From: Tricholoma matsutake
Lineage: Eukaryota; Basidiomycota; Agaricomycetes; Agaricales; Tricholomataceae
Direction: 5' to 3'
Assembly: GCA_026075535.2 (NCBI GenBank)
Contig: AP026541.1
Span: 3,534,001 to 3,598,000 of the forward strand
DNA: 64,000 nucleotides
A program made the position numbers and the translations under genes. Positions 32,853-43,593 of this stretch are shown one piece after another; within the stretch, counting starts at the first letter, position 1; every line of letters starts with the position of its first letter. The notes below the pieces were generated by a model that ran no database searches, had not been told where the DNA came from, and was given only the letters and a program-made list of their open reading frames with translations.

Positions 32853-33880
32853 GGGAGATCGACTTTTCCACTGAAGCAGCACATGCCAAACTTGGGATTT
32901 ATCAGAGAAGACTTGGCAGTTTTCTCTGTCATCCAATGAAGTGCATGGCATGAAGGACATTGGATATCCATACTCCCAAGACTGTGGACAGGCCAGTTGA
33001 GATTGAATGGCTGGTGGGCAACAGGAAGGGGCTGAACAGGTGCAGGTGCAGGAGGGTGAGCAGGAGCAGGAGCAGGAGCAGGTGGATGAGCAGGAGCAGG
33101 GACAGGAGCAGGTGGCTGGAGTGGATTCAAAGGAGGCATGGCAGGGAAGGGCTGGTTGTTCAAGCATCAGCCATGAAATGTACATACAAAATGGTAGAAG
33201 GAGAATACTCACCACAGCAACAGGAGCTCCTCTACCTCTACCTCTACCTCTACCTTGACGTCCACGCACAGGAGCAACTGGCAAGGGTGGAAGAGCTGCA
33301 TGCTGGGCCATGAGATCAGCCATAGGCAGTGGAGCAGGAGCAGCCCCACGACCTTGAGCTCCACAACCACGACCTCGTCCTGCATTGACAGGAAGTGGTG
33401 GAAGAGCAACATACTGGGCCATGAGATCTGCAAATGTGAGGGGAGCAGGAGCAGGAGCCTGGAGTGGGGGAACACCAAAAGGGTCAGAGTTATTAGCAGG
33501 TGGACCAACCATGGGAGGAGGAGGAGGAGGGAGTGGGAGGCCAATTGGAGGAGGGGCAAAGTGCAGTCGGCAGGCATGATGAGGGGTGCAGTGATGCTCA
33601 GGGCTATCCAGGACATGCTGGTCTCATTCACTTTGCTGGGCAATACGGATCCACTGAGGAGTGTTGGGAGGGGTTTGATCCCTGCAGAGGCAAGGATGAG
33701 AATAGAACAAAAGAAGGAAAGAAATCAGAATGTACTCACATGATTAAGAAGCCCAGGTGAATGGAGATGGAGCACTCTCCTGCTGCAGCTGTGCACTCAG
33801 ATTCTTAAAGAAAGCAGTGAAATTGGTGCAAACAGCGGTAGTTGACAGTGGAGCAACTTCCAGTGATGGAAGGGGAGGCA
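32853..33880 (-). pseudogene. Helitron 5' exons (N-terminus of RepHel)
   Basis: Continuation of the Helitron gene upstream of the gypsy-1 insertion. The exon at 32853-33151 holds a Pro/Ala-rich repeat and then CPSCHALHWMTEKTAKS...GMCCFSGKVDLP, a zinc-binding start typical of Helitron N-terminal regions. Intron 33152-33212 (61 bp, GTGAGT...CCAG, phase 0) precedes it. The exon at 33221-33681 has Arg/Gly-rich GRQGRGRGRGRGAPV and repeats of LMAQYVALPPLPV. A further intron at 33682-33739 (58 bp, GTGAGT...CTGCAG) precedes an upstream exon near 33740-33880. A TGA near 33630 lies where arginine would fit. The first exon and start codon are uncertain. Confidence 0.75.
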
Positions 33881-34469
33881 GGACTTCACTGGGCTTCACC
33901 TTGGTCTACTGATTCCTCAAGAACCCAATTGCAAAGGCAACTGGAGGAGATCAAACACCAAACCCCACTCACCTCACTCAAAAGGCAGGTCCAGGCCCAG
34001 GCCCAGGCCAAAAGCTGGGAAGAGAAGGCCATCAGCGAAAAAGAGAGGATGGCAAGGGAACACCCAACAAAAATCCAGGTGCAAACAGGCCTAGAGGGAC
34101 AGATACTATGAGAAACCAAGAGGTAAGGCAGCTGACTCACCAAAAGAAGGATAGCCAAAAACTGAAAAGACAGCAAAAACCCTCTAAATGGCAGAAGCCA
34201 GGGGCTGCAGAACCCCCAAAACAGTGTCAGATGGTCAGCAGGACCCAATGACACCTAAACCTACCTTTGTGGAAGGCAGAACGCAGAGGGAGAAAGGCAG
34301 GGAAGAAGAGAAGTCACGCACGACAAATATTTTATTTTGTTTTGATGTGTGATGCGCTGGCACGGGTTTTGCTGGCATAAAACAGCATGGTCTGCTTAGT
34401 CAAATTTTATGTAACATTAAAACATTCTTGGGGTCAGCTGACTGACATGACTTTATTATATTATATACC
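33881..34469. other. Helitron 5' non-coding region
   Basis: No conserved coding sequence seen. The distal end is AT-rich (GGTATATAATATAATAAAG on the minus strand) and abuts the TTGGCA repeat. The promoter of the Helitron gene should lie here. Confidence 0.4.
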
Positions 34470-34475
34470 TTGGCA
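34470..34475 (+). repeat. TTGGCA direct repeat, right flank of 29 kb insertion
   Basis: Partner of 5236-5241. Confidence 0.55.
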
Positions 34476-34995
34476 TCGTTGGGTCAAGTTCAAGTGCATT
34501 CTGTCCAGGAGTACAAACTTTCTCCATATATGGATGAGAGATTGATTAAGCATAGAGTGATAAGACAGCAAGCTCAGAAAGGGTGGGAATATTGTGAATT
34601 GCATTCCAGAAGTTCTGCTCCATATGATTGAACTTCTTTGTGCTTTTTTGAAGTTGGTAATATTTGAGAAACTGTGAAAGATGTGCTAATATAGCAGTTG
34701 CACCATCACAGTATGATCCAAAACATGTATTGGATGTATCAGGAAAAGTAAAATCACTCCCAACATTTTCTTGCCACCAGAAGCAAAAAATATTGTGATG
34801 CCCTTTTTTGTCATCTTTGTGATTGAAAAGTGCACCTGCCAATTGAGTTGCTTTGATTCCTCTACATGCTGTACTCTCAAATGCTTGTTCTTGTGCTGGT
34901 GTAATTAAATTACTATCAGATACCATATTGGCAAGAACAGCAGCATTGTCACAGTTTGCAAGTAGAATAGGAGGTTTTTGCTTGTGTTCCTCTAG
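34476..34995 (-). pseudogene. TE-associated Agaricomycete protein, N-terminal half
   Basis: Same gene as 4019-5241. Recognisable blocks are LLANCDNAAVLANMVSD, GIKATQLAGALFNHKDDKKG, FPDTSNTCFGSYCDGATA, FNHMEQNFWNAIHNIPTLSE. A TAA at 34546-34548 replaces a codon that is probably CAA (Gln) before SISHPYMEKV. The segment then reads to CCAACGATGCCAA at the Helitron junction. Upstream, similarity ends at about 34995 where a TAGGGTGTAGCATGGGT terminus begins, so the N-terminus is cut by another repeat. The function is unknown to me. Confidence 0.6.
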
Positions 34996-35270
34996 GGTGT
35001 AGCATGGGTCACACCATGGGTAACATTTCACACACCACACCTGCACCCGCCAACACCGCACCCATTCTAACACCACAACCGCGGTGACAGGTTTTTACCA
35101 CAGTCTGTCATGAAACACCACAGGTGCAACACCATGTATATACACTGTGGTTTTGACTCTGTTTTTGCCTTCTATTTGATGTTCTAGATTGCTAACCATA
35201 GTGCATTTGTATTGTATAACCCTTATATAGCTTAACTACAATCTGTATACAATACCTAAGCTTAACAAGG
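34996..35270. other. Unassigned repeat fragment
   Basis: Begins with TAGGGTGTAGCATGGGT, also seen inverted near 44190-44210 and, as TAGGGAATAGCACGGGT, near 51040-51058. No coding content. Confidence 0.35.
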
Positions 35271-35923
35271 GAGGAGCCACTAAAATAATTAATGGTAGAA
35301 ATAAAAAAAACCTCCCCCACAAAAGCATGAGGGAGGGGCCCTGTCTCTTATCCCTGTCATCCCTGTCCCTGTTATCCCTGGTGCCCCATCCATTAGCACC
35401 CCCCTCACAGCAGTGGTGGTGGTGGTTCCCTGCCCTCTGCTCCTGGTTGTTCACCTTGGCTTGTTTTTCCTCACCATTCGCTGCTCGTCCCGCTTCGATG
35501 GTCATCATTGTCGTCATCTTGCCCCTGCCCTCATCCTGGTTGCATTTCCCCCCGCCATTTGTTGTTTGTCCCACTTCGAGAGTTGTCATTGTCATCCCTG
35601 TCCTCCACATTGTCATTGTCATCCCTGCCCCCCCCATTGTTGTCATCTGGTCCCTGCCCTGGGCTTGGCCTGGTAGTCATTGTCCTAGTCATTCTTGCAG
35701 TCCTCATTGCCCTTGTGGTCCTCGTTGTTTGTCCCCCTCTCTGTCCCTGTCCCCTGGCGTTGTCATCCTATCTCATTGCTCCCTGTTTTCACCCCACGAG
35801 CAGTCATTCTCAGTGGCAGATGGGGGTGCTGTGGCAGTGGTGGTGGTTTGTCACTCATCATTTGTCATACTCATCCTCATCCTCTGCCCTGCATCGTTTG
35901 TCATTGTCTTTGTTGTTCTCCTC
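35271..35923. repeat. GC-rich minisatellite, left part
   Basis: Begins with an A-run and CCTCCCCC...GGGAGGGG hairpin, then CCCTGTCATCCCTGTC-type repeats. It continues at 43594 after gypsy-2. Long frames here are low-complexity artefacts. Confidence 0.6.
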
Positions 35924-35928
35924 CCTTC

Positions 35929-36634
35929 TGTCAAGAATCATTCCTTGCCCGATCGGAACCCGCATCCATCTGACTCTTTCCCGCACATCGAACATGACTT
36001 TTGTCTATGCCTCCCGATTTCGTTCCCGGCCGCCTTGCACTGCCCACGCTGCTGTGCATCAGGCCGCCTTGTACAGCATCCACGGCTGCCTTTCCAAGGC
36101 TGCCATCTCTATGGCAAATTCGACTATGGATTCCTGTGCAGCTCCTGTAGGTAATTTATCTATGCAGTTGAGACACTGCCACAGTCTTTGTTCCTGTTCC
36201 ACATTATTCCAGACTACAGTATTTAAGCTTAGTTAGTTTCGCCTTGTATTCCTCAGTTTGTATATCGACATAGACTCGACTTTACCCTGCCAATCTAAAA
36301 CCTCCTTCTACTCCAACCCCTGTCCTCTAAGAGTCTGAACTACATTTGACTCAACCTCTAGTCTCCCTCCAAAGTTCTAGTCTCATCTGAACTCAACCTA
36401 AGTCCCTCTGTACTCCTCCCCGCATTTACCCGCACTTTCCCACTCCTACCTCTAAACCCTCGACTTGAAATTAGGACACCAGACGAGGTGAAGGGCACAG
36501 CTTCTTACAAGCTGAAGCCAAGTCCTTTTCATTCCCCCTCCCGCAGAATCCGCATCGACCTGACAATCTCCCGCTATCATCACCCGCAGTGTCCAGTCAG
36601 ATTCTGAAGTGGCCTCTAGGATCAGTTCTTAACA
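35929..36634 (+). repeat. gypsy-2 5' LTR
   Basis: 706 bp, same length as the 3' LTR. No obvious TGG-type primer-binding site follows; the next bases are GTATATACGAACTC. Confidence 0.95.
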
Positions 36635-36674
36635 GTATATACGAACTCACACTTCACTCGTCCATTTCCTCTCT

Positions 36675-38065
36675 ATGACCCCTACCGAGACCCGCCAGCG
36701 CACAACAAGAAACTCCCAATGTGCTGGTACTATTCCAGGGATCTCTGCAATCCAGCAATCCACCCTTTCTGACCCTCGACCCGCCACTACTTGTGGAGTG
36801 TCTTCCAGACCCTCAAACATCTTTCAACAAATCGGCTCAGGAGCTCCCTCAATCAGTGCCAACCTCATGTCCGCCTGTGCCCCGCAACCTTCTGGCAACC
36901 CAGAAAGTTTTCAATCAAGAACTCCCCTTGAGTACGTAGGAGGCATCAACCAGCCTGAACCCTTCGGGTTGGAAGATCCTGGTCTAGAGGATGGACCCTC
37001 TGGTGGACCCGACGACCCTAGTGGTCCTGACGGCCCTGGGGGTGACCCCGATCCCAATGATCCTGAGGATCAACCTCCTGCAGGGGAAAACCCTGACCCA
37101 GGGGATAGGTTCATAGATGTCCTTTACAACCTCTCAGAGAGTATCTGCACCCTTCATCAGAATAACACACCCAAGACCCAAAAAATCAAAGTTCACGACC
37201 CCGACACTTTCGACAGTGCCAATCTGAAGAAACTTAGAGACTTCTTAGTCTCCTGCAATCTTCATTTCTGCGACCATCTGCACGTATTTTCCTCTGATGA
37301 AAAAAAGATCATATTCATCCTTTCTTATCTTAAGGGATCAGCTCTCAGTTGGTTTGAGCCTGGTCTGAATGACCCAACAGATTCTGCACACTGGATGTGG
37401 GACTACGAAGCTTTCCTCGCCGAGCTGGAAAGCAACTTCAGTCTGCATGACCCAGTCGGAGATGCAGAAAAAGCTCTCTCTGATTTAGCAATGAAGAAAG
37501 GTGGTCATATCATGAAATATAATGTTGACTTCTGGGAATTAGCTTCTAGGGTCAACTGGAATGAAGCAGCCCTTCGCGACCGCTATTTCCGCAGTCTTCC
37601 GCTCTGGCTTCACATAGAAGTTCTCTGGGGTGGTAAACCCAATACTCTTGCAGAACTGCACTTGAAAGCGCAGGACAGTGATGACATCTACTGGATGCAA
37701 GAAGACAAATCCCATTTCGAAACAAAGAATTCCAGTAACATCACTAACTCTAGTTAGAAGGACTCTTCAAAAAGCCCTTCCCCGTTGACAAACCAAGCAT
37801 CTTCAAACTCTGCCCGTGGTAACACCTCCAACCAGCAGTCTTCCACGACAAAGAACACTTCCCAGGACAAGCCCAAGTCATCCATCTCTGATAAGTTGGG
37901 GAAGAATGGCAAGCTTACTGGGGAGGAACGAGAACGTCGCATGAGAGAATGACTTTGTCTCTACTGCGGTGAGGAAGGGCACATAGCAGGAAACTGCCCA
38001 AAATCCAAAGCCGCAAAAGCCTGTGCATCCACTGTCGTTCCCGAGACTACAGACTCGGAAAAATA
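36675..38065 (+). pseudogene. gypsy-2 gag
   Basis: The start at ATG 36675 (MTPTETRQRTTRNSQC) is 40 bp after the LTR. An N-terminal low-complexity part with Gly/Pro/Asp-rich GGPDDPSGPDGPGGD is followed by a Retrotrans_gag-like capsid segment (about residues 170-330) with FILSYLKGSALSWFEPGL and AALRDRYFRSLP. A TAG at about 37755 interrupts. The same frame continues to a CCHC knuckle CLYCGEEGHIAGNC near 37955, just after a TGA that replaces arginine (RRMRE then stop). The normal length would be about 460 residues. It is disabled by the two stops. Confidence 0.88.
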
Positions 38066-38122
38066 GTCCACAACCCTCAGAATACAGCCATTGGAGCTGG
38101 GGGTTGCGTTGACCTTACCCAC

Positions 38123-41100
38123 TTGGCTGCCTATGTTTGTCTCAACGTGTCTGCTCTTTCCGACCCTGACTCCTTAACCATTCTTTTAACCTTTCCCGAA
38201 TCTTCCACCCCTTTCCGAACCCTTATTGACTCTGGCTCCTCCCACTGCTTCCTTGACTCCTCTTTCGTGTTGAATAACCAACTCAGCACAGAATCCATTA
38301 ACCCGATTGGTTTATGACTCTTTGATGGAACTTGCAACTCCACCATAACTCAGATTGTCAAACTTCCGGTCACCTTCCCTGCTGGTGAAGTATTCAATTT
38401 GTCATTTTATGTAACCTCGCTCGACTCTTCCTGTTCTGCCGTACTCGGTCATAACTGGCTGAAGCAATACAATCCATTGATTGACTGGTCTTCAAGCCAA
38501 CTCGCTTTCCGCTCTGCAGATCATAGAGGTCCAGCACCCCTGACATCACCTTTGTCCCCAAATCTTCCAGTAGAAATCCTCGACTCTTCCACACTTTCTG
38601 AACCCCCCATTCCTCCTAAGTTTACACCTCCCAACATCTCCTTCATCAACGCTGCCACTTATGCGCATGCTAGCAAACTTCCTGGGGCAGTAGCTTTTCA
38701 GATGACCTTTGCTCCAGAAGGGTTATCCACCCGCTCCGCCCATTCCGCTAACTCTTCTGACCTTTCTGAGATTCCGCCTGAGTATCACGAATTCGCTGAT
38801 GTCTTTAATAAGACTAAAGCAGATACCCTTCCTCCGCATCGGTCTTACAACCTCAAGATAGAGACAGAAGACGATACTCCTCCGCCTCCAGGCCAAATGT
38901 ATTCTCTCTCCCCCTCTGAATTAGAAGCCTTACGAGTCTTTATTGACGAAAACGTCCGCTCAGGTTTCATCCACCCATCCAAGTTGCCACATGGCGCCCC
39001 TATTCTCTTCATCAAGAAGAAGGACGGTAGTCTCCGACTTTGTGTCAACTACCAAGGACTTAACCGTCTTACAAAGAAAGACCACTACCCACTTCCTCTT
39101 ATTTCCGACCTACTTGACTCTCCCCGCAAAGCCCACTTGTTCACCAAAATAGACTTGCGGCACGCTTATCACCTAGTCCGCATCGCTGATGGTGATGAGT
39201 GGAAAACTACTTTCCGCACCCGCTATGGATCCTTTGAGTGGTTGATGGTCCCCTTTGGGCTCACTAATGCACCCACAGCTTTCCAGCAGTTTATGAACGA
39301 CATCTTCAGCGACATACTGGATGTTTGTGTCATCGTATACCTCAACGACATCCTAATCTATTCCAACAACAAGTCCCAGCACGGGGCTCACATCAAAGAA
39401 GTCCTCCGCCGTCTCCGGAAAAATGGACTTTACGCCTCTCCACAGAAATGTGAATTCCACAAAGACACCATTGAATATTTGGGTTTCATCCTTTCACCGG
39501 ATGGACTGCGGATGTCCGAGGATAAAGTCAAAACCGTGCTTGACTGGCCCGAGCCTAGGAAAGTTAAGGACATTCAATCCTTCTTAGGCTTCTGCAACTT
39601 TTACCACTGCTTCATTAATGGCTATTCAGACATTGTCATCCCACTCACCCACTTGATGCGGAAATCCGCACCATGGGACTTCAACAAGAAGTGCCACGAT
39701 GCCTTTGAAAGGCTCAAACAAGAATTCACTCATGCACCCATCTTAACTCAATGGGTACCTGACTCACAAATGGTACTTGAAACCGATGCTTCTGACTATG
39801 CCCTAGCTGCTATCCTTTCGGTTTACACTGTGGATGGAGAAATCCATCCAGTCACTTTTCATTCCCGCTCCTTCAATCCCACTGAACTAAATGATGTGGT
39901 CACCGACCACAAAATTCTTGAGTACTTCAGCACTACCAAGTTGCTCACCCACTGCCAGGCCCGTTGGTCTGAGTACCTTTCCCAGTTCAATCTCATCATC
40001 CGCTTCCGCCCCAGGAAACTAGGGGCCAAGCCAGACGCACTCACTAGACATTGGGATGTCTACCGCAAAGGGGGAAATAGCGACTTTGCCTCTGTAAACC
40101 CAACCAACTTCCGACCTGTATTCACACAGGAACAGCTCACCTCTTCCCTCCGCGCCACCTATTTCACCACACCCATCCTTCGACAGGCAGTAATCATGGA
40201 TGTTGAGAAACTTCACCATGACATCCACACCTCCCTACCCCTTGACCCCTTTTCATCCGCACATCTTCTGACACCTACCAACCCCAACTGGACCATAGAC
40301 AAGGCAGGTCTTCTCCACCACTTCGACCGGATTTATGTTCCAGATGTCATGGATCTTTGCCTCAAAGTCCTTCAGTACAAACATGATCACATCCTCTCTG
40401 GCCACTTCGGACAAAACAAAACCCAGCAGCTTGTCCACCGGGAATATGTCTGGCCAAACCTCCACACCTTTGTGCAAGAATTCTGCAAATCCTGTACCAC
40501 TTGCAAATGATCCAAATCACCCCGACACAAGCCCTACGGGTTCCTAAAGCAACTTCTGGTTCCAGAATGACCTTGGAACTCCATCTCCATGGACTTCATT
40601 GAACAACTACCCGACTCCAACGGTCACACCACTATCCTGGTCATCGTTGACCACCTCACCAAGCAAGGCATCTTCATCCCAACTGTCAATGAAATCACAG
40701 CCCAAGAACTAGCCAACCTGTTCATCCTCCACATCTTCTCCAAGCATGGTGTTCCATTGCATGTCACTTGCAACCAGGGATCTGAGTTTGTCTCCCATTT
40801 CTTCTGCTCCCTCAGAAAAGCACTCGACATGCAGATCCACTTCACTTCCGGTTATCACCCACAAGGTGATGGTCAGACAGAACAACTTAATCAGACCTTG
40901 GAACAGTACCTCTGGATCTTCTGCAACTATCAGCAGGACGACTGGTCTCACCTCTTACCCTTGGGCGAATTTGCCTACAACAATACTCCTTCTGCCTCTA
41001 CAGGTGTATCCCCTTTCTTTGCCAACAAAGGCTATCACCCGAACATTTCTGTCTTTCCAGAATGCGACTTAGCTTCACAGCACGCCTGCGAGTTCGTCGT

Positions 41101-41667
41101 CAGTTTATAGACGACCTTCATCAGGAGCTTCAGAAACAACTTGCAGCTGCTCAAGAGCATTATCAAGGTCCTGCGGACAAACATCGGGCACCCGCACCCG
41201 ACTTCAACATTGGTGATTCTGCCTATGTCACTGCAGAAAATATCTGCACCACATGTCCTTCCAAGAAACTTTCCGAAAAGCACCATGGCCCCTTTGAAAT
41301 CATCGCCCACCCGGGCACTCACTCAGTCACCCTGCAGCTCCCGGATCACATGTGGGCCATTCACCCTGTTTTCCATGTCTCTCAACTAGAGAAACACTCC
41401 CCAAACACAATTCCAAATCGAGTACAACCTCCACCTCCTCTGATCACCATCAATGACGAGCTCGAATATGAGATCGCCGAAGTCCTCGACTCCAAAGTCG
41501 ACAACCGACGTCGCTGCAAGATTCTCTACCTCGTCCAATGGGAAAGTTACCAGGGAACCAACAAAGAGACTTCCTGGCTACCTGTTATGGAACTTGACCA
41601 CGCCCAAGAACTCCTTGCAGATTTTCACACCCGCTACCTGCAGAAACCCGGACTGTTACCCACTTAA
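38123..41667 (+). pseudogene. gypsy-2 pol with chromodomain
   Basis: The protease has LIDSGSSHCFLD. RT is nearly complete (about 38900-39650) but its catalytic box reads YLNDILIYS instead of YLDD, a Gly/Asp-to-Asn type G-to-A change. RNase H begins LETDASDYALAAILS, then jumps from FNPTELN to DVVTDHK, missing roughly 28 residues that normally include a catalytic Glu. The integrase zinc region ends CKSCTTCK. The core has MDFIEQLPDS and HVTCNQGSEF, where the second Asp is Asn, then DGQTEQLNQTLEQYL. TGA codons stand at 38315, 40508 and 40568, all fitting former CGA. A frameshift near 41090 precedes the C-terminal part. A chromodomain EYEIAEVLDS...KILYLVQWESY...ETSWLP ends the protein at 41665-41667. 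Confidence 0.93.
40067..40079 (+). other. Central polypurine tract candidate in gypsy-2
   Basis: AAAGGGGGAAATA between RNase H and integrase. Twelve bases match the 3' tract at 42870-42881. Confidence 0.55.
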
Positions 41668-41903
41668 AGACTATTCACGTTACTTATTCACTCAGTCCAA
41701 ACTCAGAACAAATTTTATTGAAAAAAGATTTTTTGGACCTGACCGGGTCCCTACACTACCACCGCTTCTCCCTCTCCATCTTCGTCTCCCTCTCCCCCAA
41801 CTTTGCCCACGTCTCCGCCCTCATCCTTCTCTTCACCCTCCTCACCCTCTTCTTCATCCTCACTCTCCTCCTCCTCATCAGCTCACCTTTTCTCCAGATA
41901 TCT

Positions 41904-42745
41904 CTAGAAGGCCTCCCACTCATCTCCGGATTTTCGGATCCCATGTCTTTCCCACCGGGACTCTCGCACCACCCACTCCACCTCTTTGTCACCCTCGTCG
42001 CTCTCCTCCCCGGCACTTTCTTCCTCCACCCACTCTGGGTCCATAGCGTCCCAAATCTCCCCCATCGACTCCTGCACCGCAGTGGCCACCTCAGCAAACC
42101 CCTTCCTTATTAACTTCATCATTTGTTGCATTAATTCCGGGTTTTCCCCAGTCGCCCTGGTCGTTCCTGCTGGTTTTGCCGCAGGGGCTTCCTGCCCCTC
42201 CCACACTACCTCCTCGCACTTATGTTTGATGCGCGTGCAGTTGTTGCACACACGTCCCTTTGCACCCATCTTGAAATAAGTGATCTTTTGATATTTGCAC
42301 CTAGGCCACTTGTCAGTAAAAAGAGACTGGAAAGGGAAACAAGTATGTACCTTTTGCAAGGCAACGTGGCCTGCACCCACACTGGACCCTCTGACTCCTC
42401 TGACCCCACTCGCGCCTTCGACTTGGCGACTTTCTTTTTCTTGGGGGACTTGCTCCCCTCAGCCTCATCCTCCAAACCTGCGGCCGCAGCTGCCCGCTTC
42501 TTCTCCACTCATCTTGCAGCCGATGCCTCCTTTTTCCGTGCCTCTGCCTGACGTGCCTCCTCAGCCTTTGCAGCCTCCTCTGCTGCCTTCTGCGCCTCCT
42601 GCGCCCGGCATTCCTCCTCCCTCACTGCTTCCTCCAGCTCCTTCATCTCCTGTTCCATCTGCTCCTTCATCGCCCGCTCCCTCTGTTCGTGTTGAGCCCT
42701 CATTGCGGCCAATTTGATCTGCGCAGATACTGCTGGAGGGGACAT
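41904..42745 (-). pseudogene. gypsy-2 antisense gene with cysteine cluster
   Basis: Minus-strand two-exon gene between pol and the 3' LTR. The start at 42745 gives MSPPAVSAQIKLAAMRAQHE. An N-terminal Glu/Lys/Ala coiled coil (MKEQMEQEMKELEEAVRE) is followed by a basic KSPKKKKVAKSKARVG segment. A TGA at about 42551 follows KEASAAR, again fitting CGA. An intron of about 45 bp (GTACAT...GACAAG) lies near 42310-42353. Exon 2 completes a cysteine cluster: C-x5-C across the splice, then KGRVCNNCTRIKHKC, reminiscent of zinc-cluster proteins. The tail is acidic, ending at 41904. It may regulate or antagonise the sense element; that is speculation. Confidence 0.65.
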
Positions 42746-42869
42746 AATTGATAGTTGATGGGGGAAGGAAAGAACATGAAAAATTTTTCAACCAATTACC
42801 GCATTCGGAAAATTCAACCAACTTCCTCATTCGGACTCAAACCCTCACGTGCCTCATAGGCTCGGCACT

Positions 42870-42882
42870 AAGGGGGAAATAC
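42870..42882 (+). other. gypsy-2 3' polypurine tract
   Basis: AAGGGGGAAATAC directly before the LTR start TGTCAAG at 42883. Confidence 0.85.
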
Positions 42883-43588
42883 TGTCAAGAACCATTCCTC
42901 GCCTGATCGGAACCCGCATCCATCCGACTCTTTCCCGCATGTTGAACATGACTTTTGTCTATGCCTCCTGATTTCATTCCTGGCTGCCTTGCACTGCCCA
43001 CACTGCTGTGCATCAGGCCGCCTTGTACAGCATCCACAGCTGCCTTTCCAAGGCTGCCATCTCTATGGCAAATTCGACTATGGATTCCTGTGCAGCTCCT
43101 GTAGGTAATTTATCTATGCAGTTGAGACACTGCCACAGTCTTTGTTCCTGTTCCACATTATTCCAGACTACAGTATTTAAGCTTAGTTAGTTTCACCTTG
43201 TATTCCTCAGTATGTATATCAACATAGACTCGACTTTACCCTGCCAATCTAAAACCTCCTTCTACTCCAACCCCTGTCCTCTAAGAGTCTGAACTACATT
43301 CAACTCAACCTCTAGTCTCCCTCTGAAGTTCTAGTCTCATCTGAACTCAACCTAAGTCCCTCCATACTCCTCCCTGCATTTACCCACACTTTCCCGCTCC
43401 TACCTCTAAACCCTCGACTTAAAATTAGGACACCAGACGAGGTGAAGGGCGCAGCTTCTTACAAGCTGAAGCCAAGTCCTTTCCATTCCCCCTCCCGCAG
43501 AATCCGCATCGACCCGACAATCTCCCGCTATCATCACCCGCAGTGTCCAGTCGGATTCCGAAGCAGCCTCTAGGATCAGTTCTTAACA
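42883..43588 (+). repeat. gypsy-2 3' LTR
   Basis: 706 bp. Relative to the 5' LTR it has TG or CA where the other has CG at many positions, for example CTGATTTCATTCCTGGCTGC against CCGATTTCGTTCCCGGCCGC. Confidence 0.95.
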
Positions 43589-43593
43589 CCTTC

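Larger units (their letters stand above)
5242..34469 (-). mobile_element. Helitron, interrupted by gypsy-1
   Basis: A minus-strand Rep-helicase Helitron. Coding exons run from about 33880 down to 32853 and resume at 9727 down to 5349 once gypsy-1 (9728-32848) is removed. The boundaries are set by the split host gene on each side. The ends are not textbook: I do not see a clean 5' TC or 3' CTRR with hairpin, and there is a 6 bp flanking repeat. Both ends have AT-rich DNA sharing GTATATAATATAAT (about 34455-34468 and about 5296-5310, same orientation). It could be a Helentron-like variant, or the true termini may lie slightly inside these borders. Confidence 0.7.
35929..43588 (+). mobile_element. 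gypsy-2: complete but inactive chromodomain Ty3 element
   Basis: 7.66 kb with two 706 bp LTRs (35929-36634 and 42883-43588), TGTCAAGAA...TTCTTAACA ends, and a perfect 5 bp target duplication CCTTC (35924-35928 and 43589-43593). The internal order is gag with zinc knuckle, protease, RT, RNase H, integrase, chromodomain, an antisense gene, PPT. LTR differences are mostly C/T or G/A changes at CpG. Confidence 0.95.

Noticed and set aside
32691..33512. One 273-residue minus-strand Helitron protein
   Set aside because: The frame reads through a GTGAGT...CCAG intron at 33152-33212 and then into the wrong frame; the spliced version matches the family better.
35327..36236. 242-275 residue plus-strand frames rich in Ser, Pro, Leu and Cys
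   Set aside because: They run from minisatellite straight into the gypsy-2 LTR and are open in two frames; no family resemblance.
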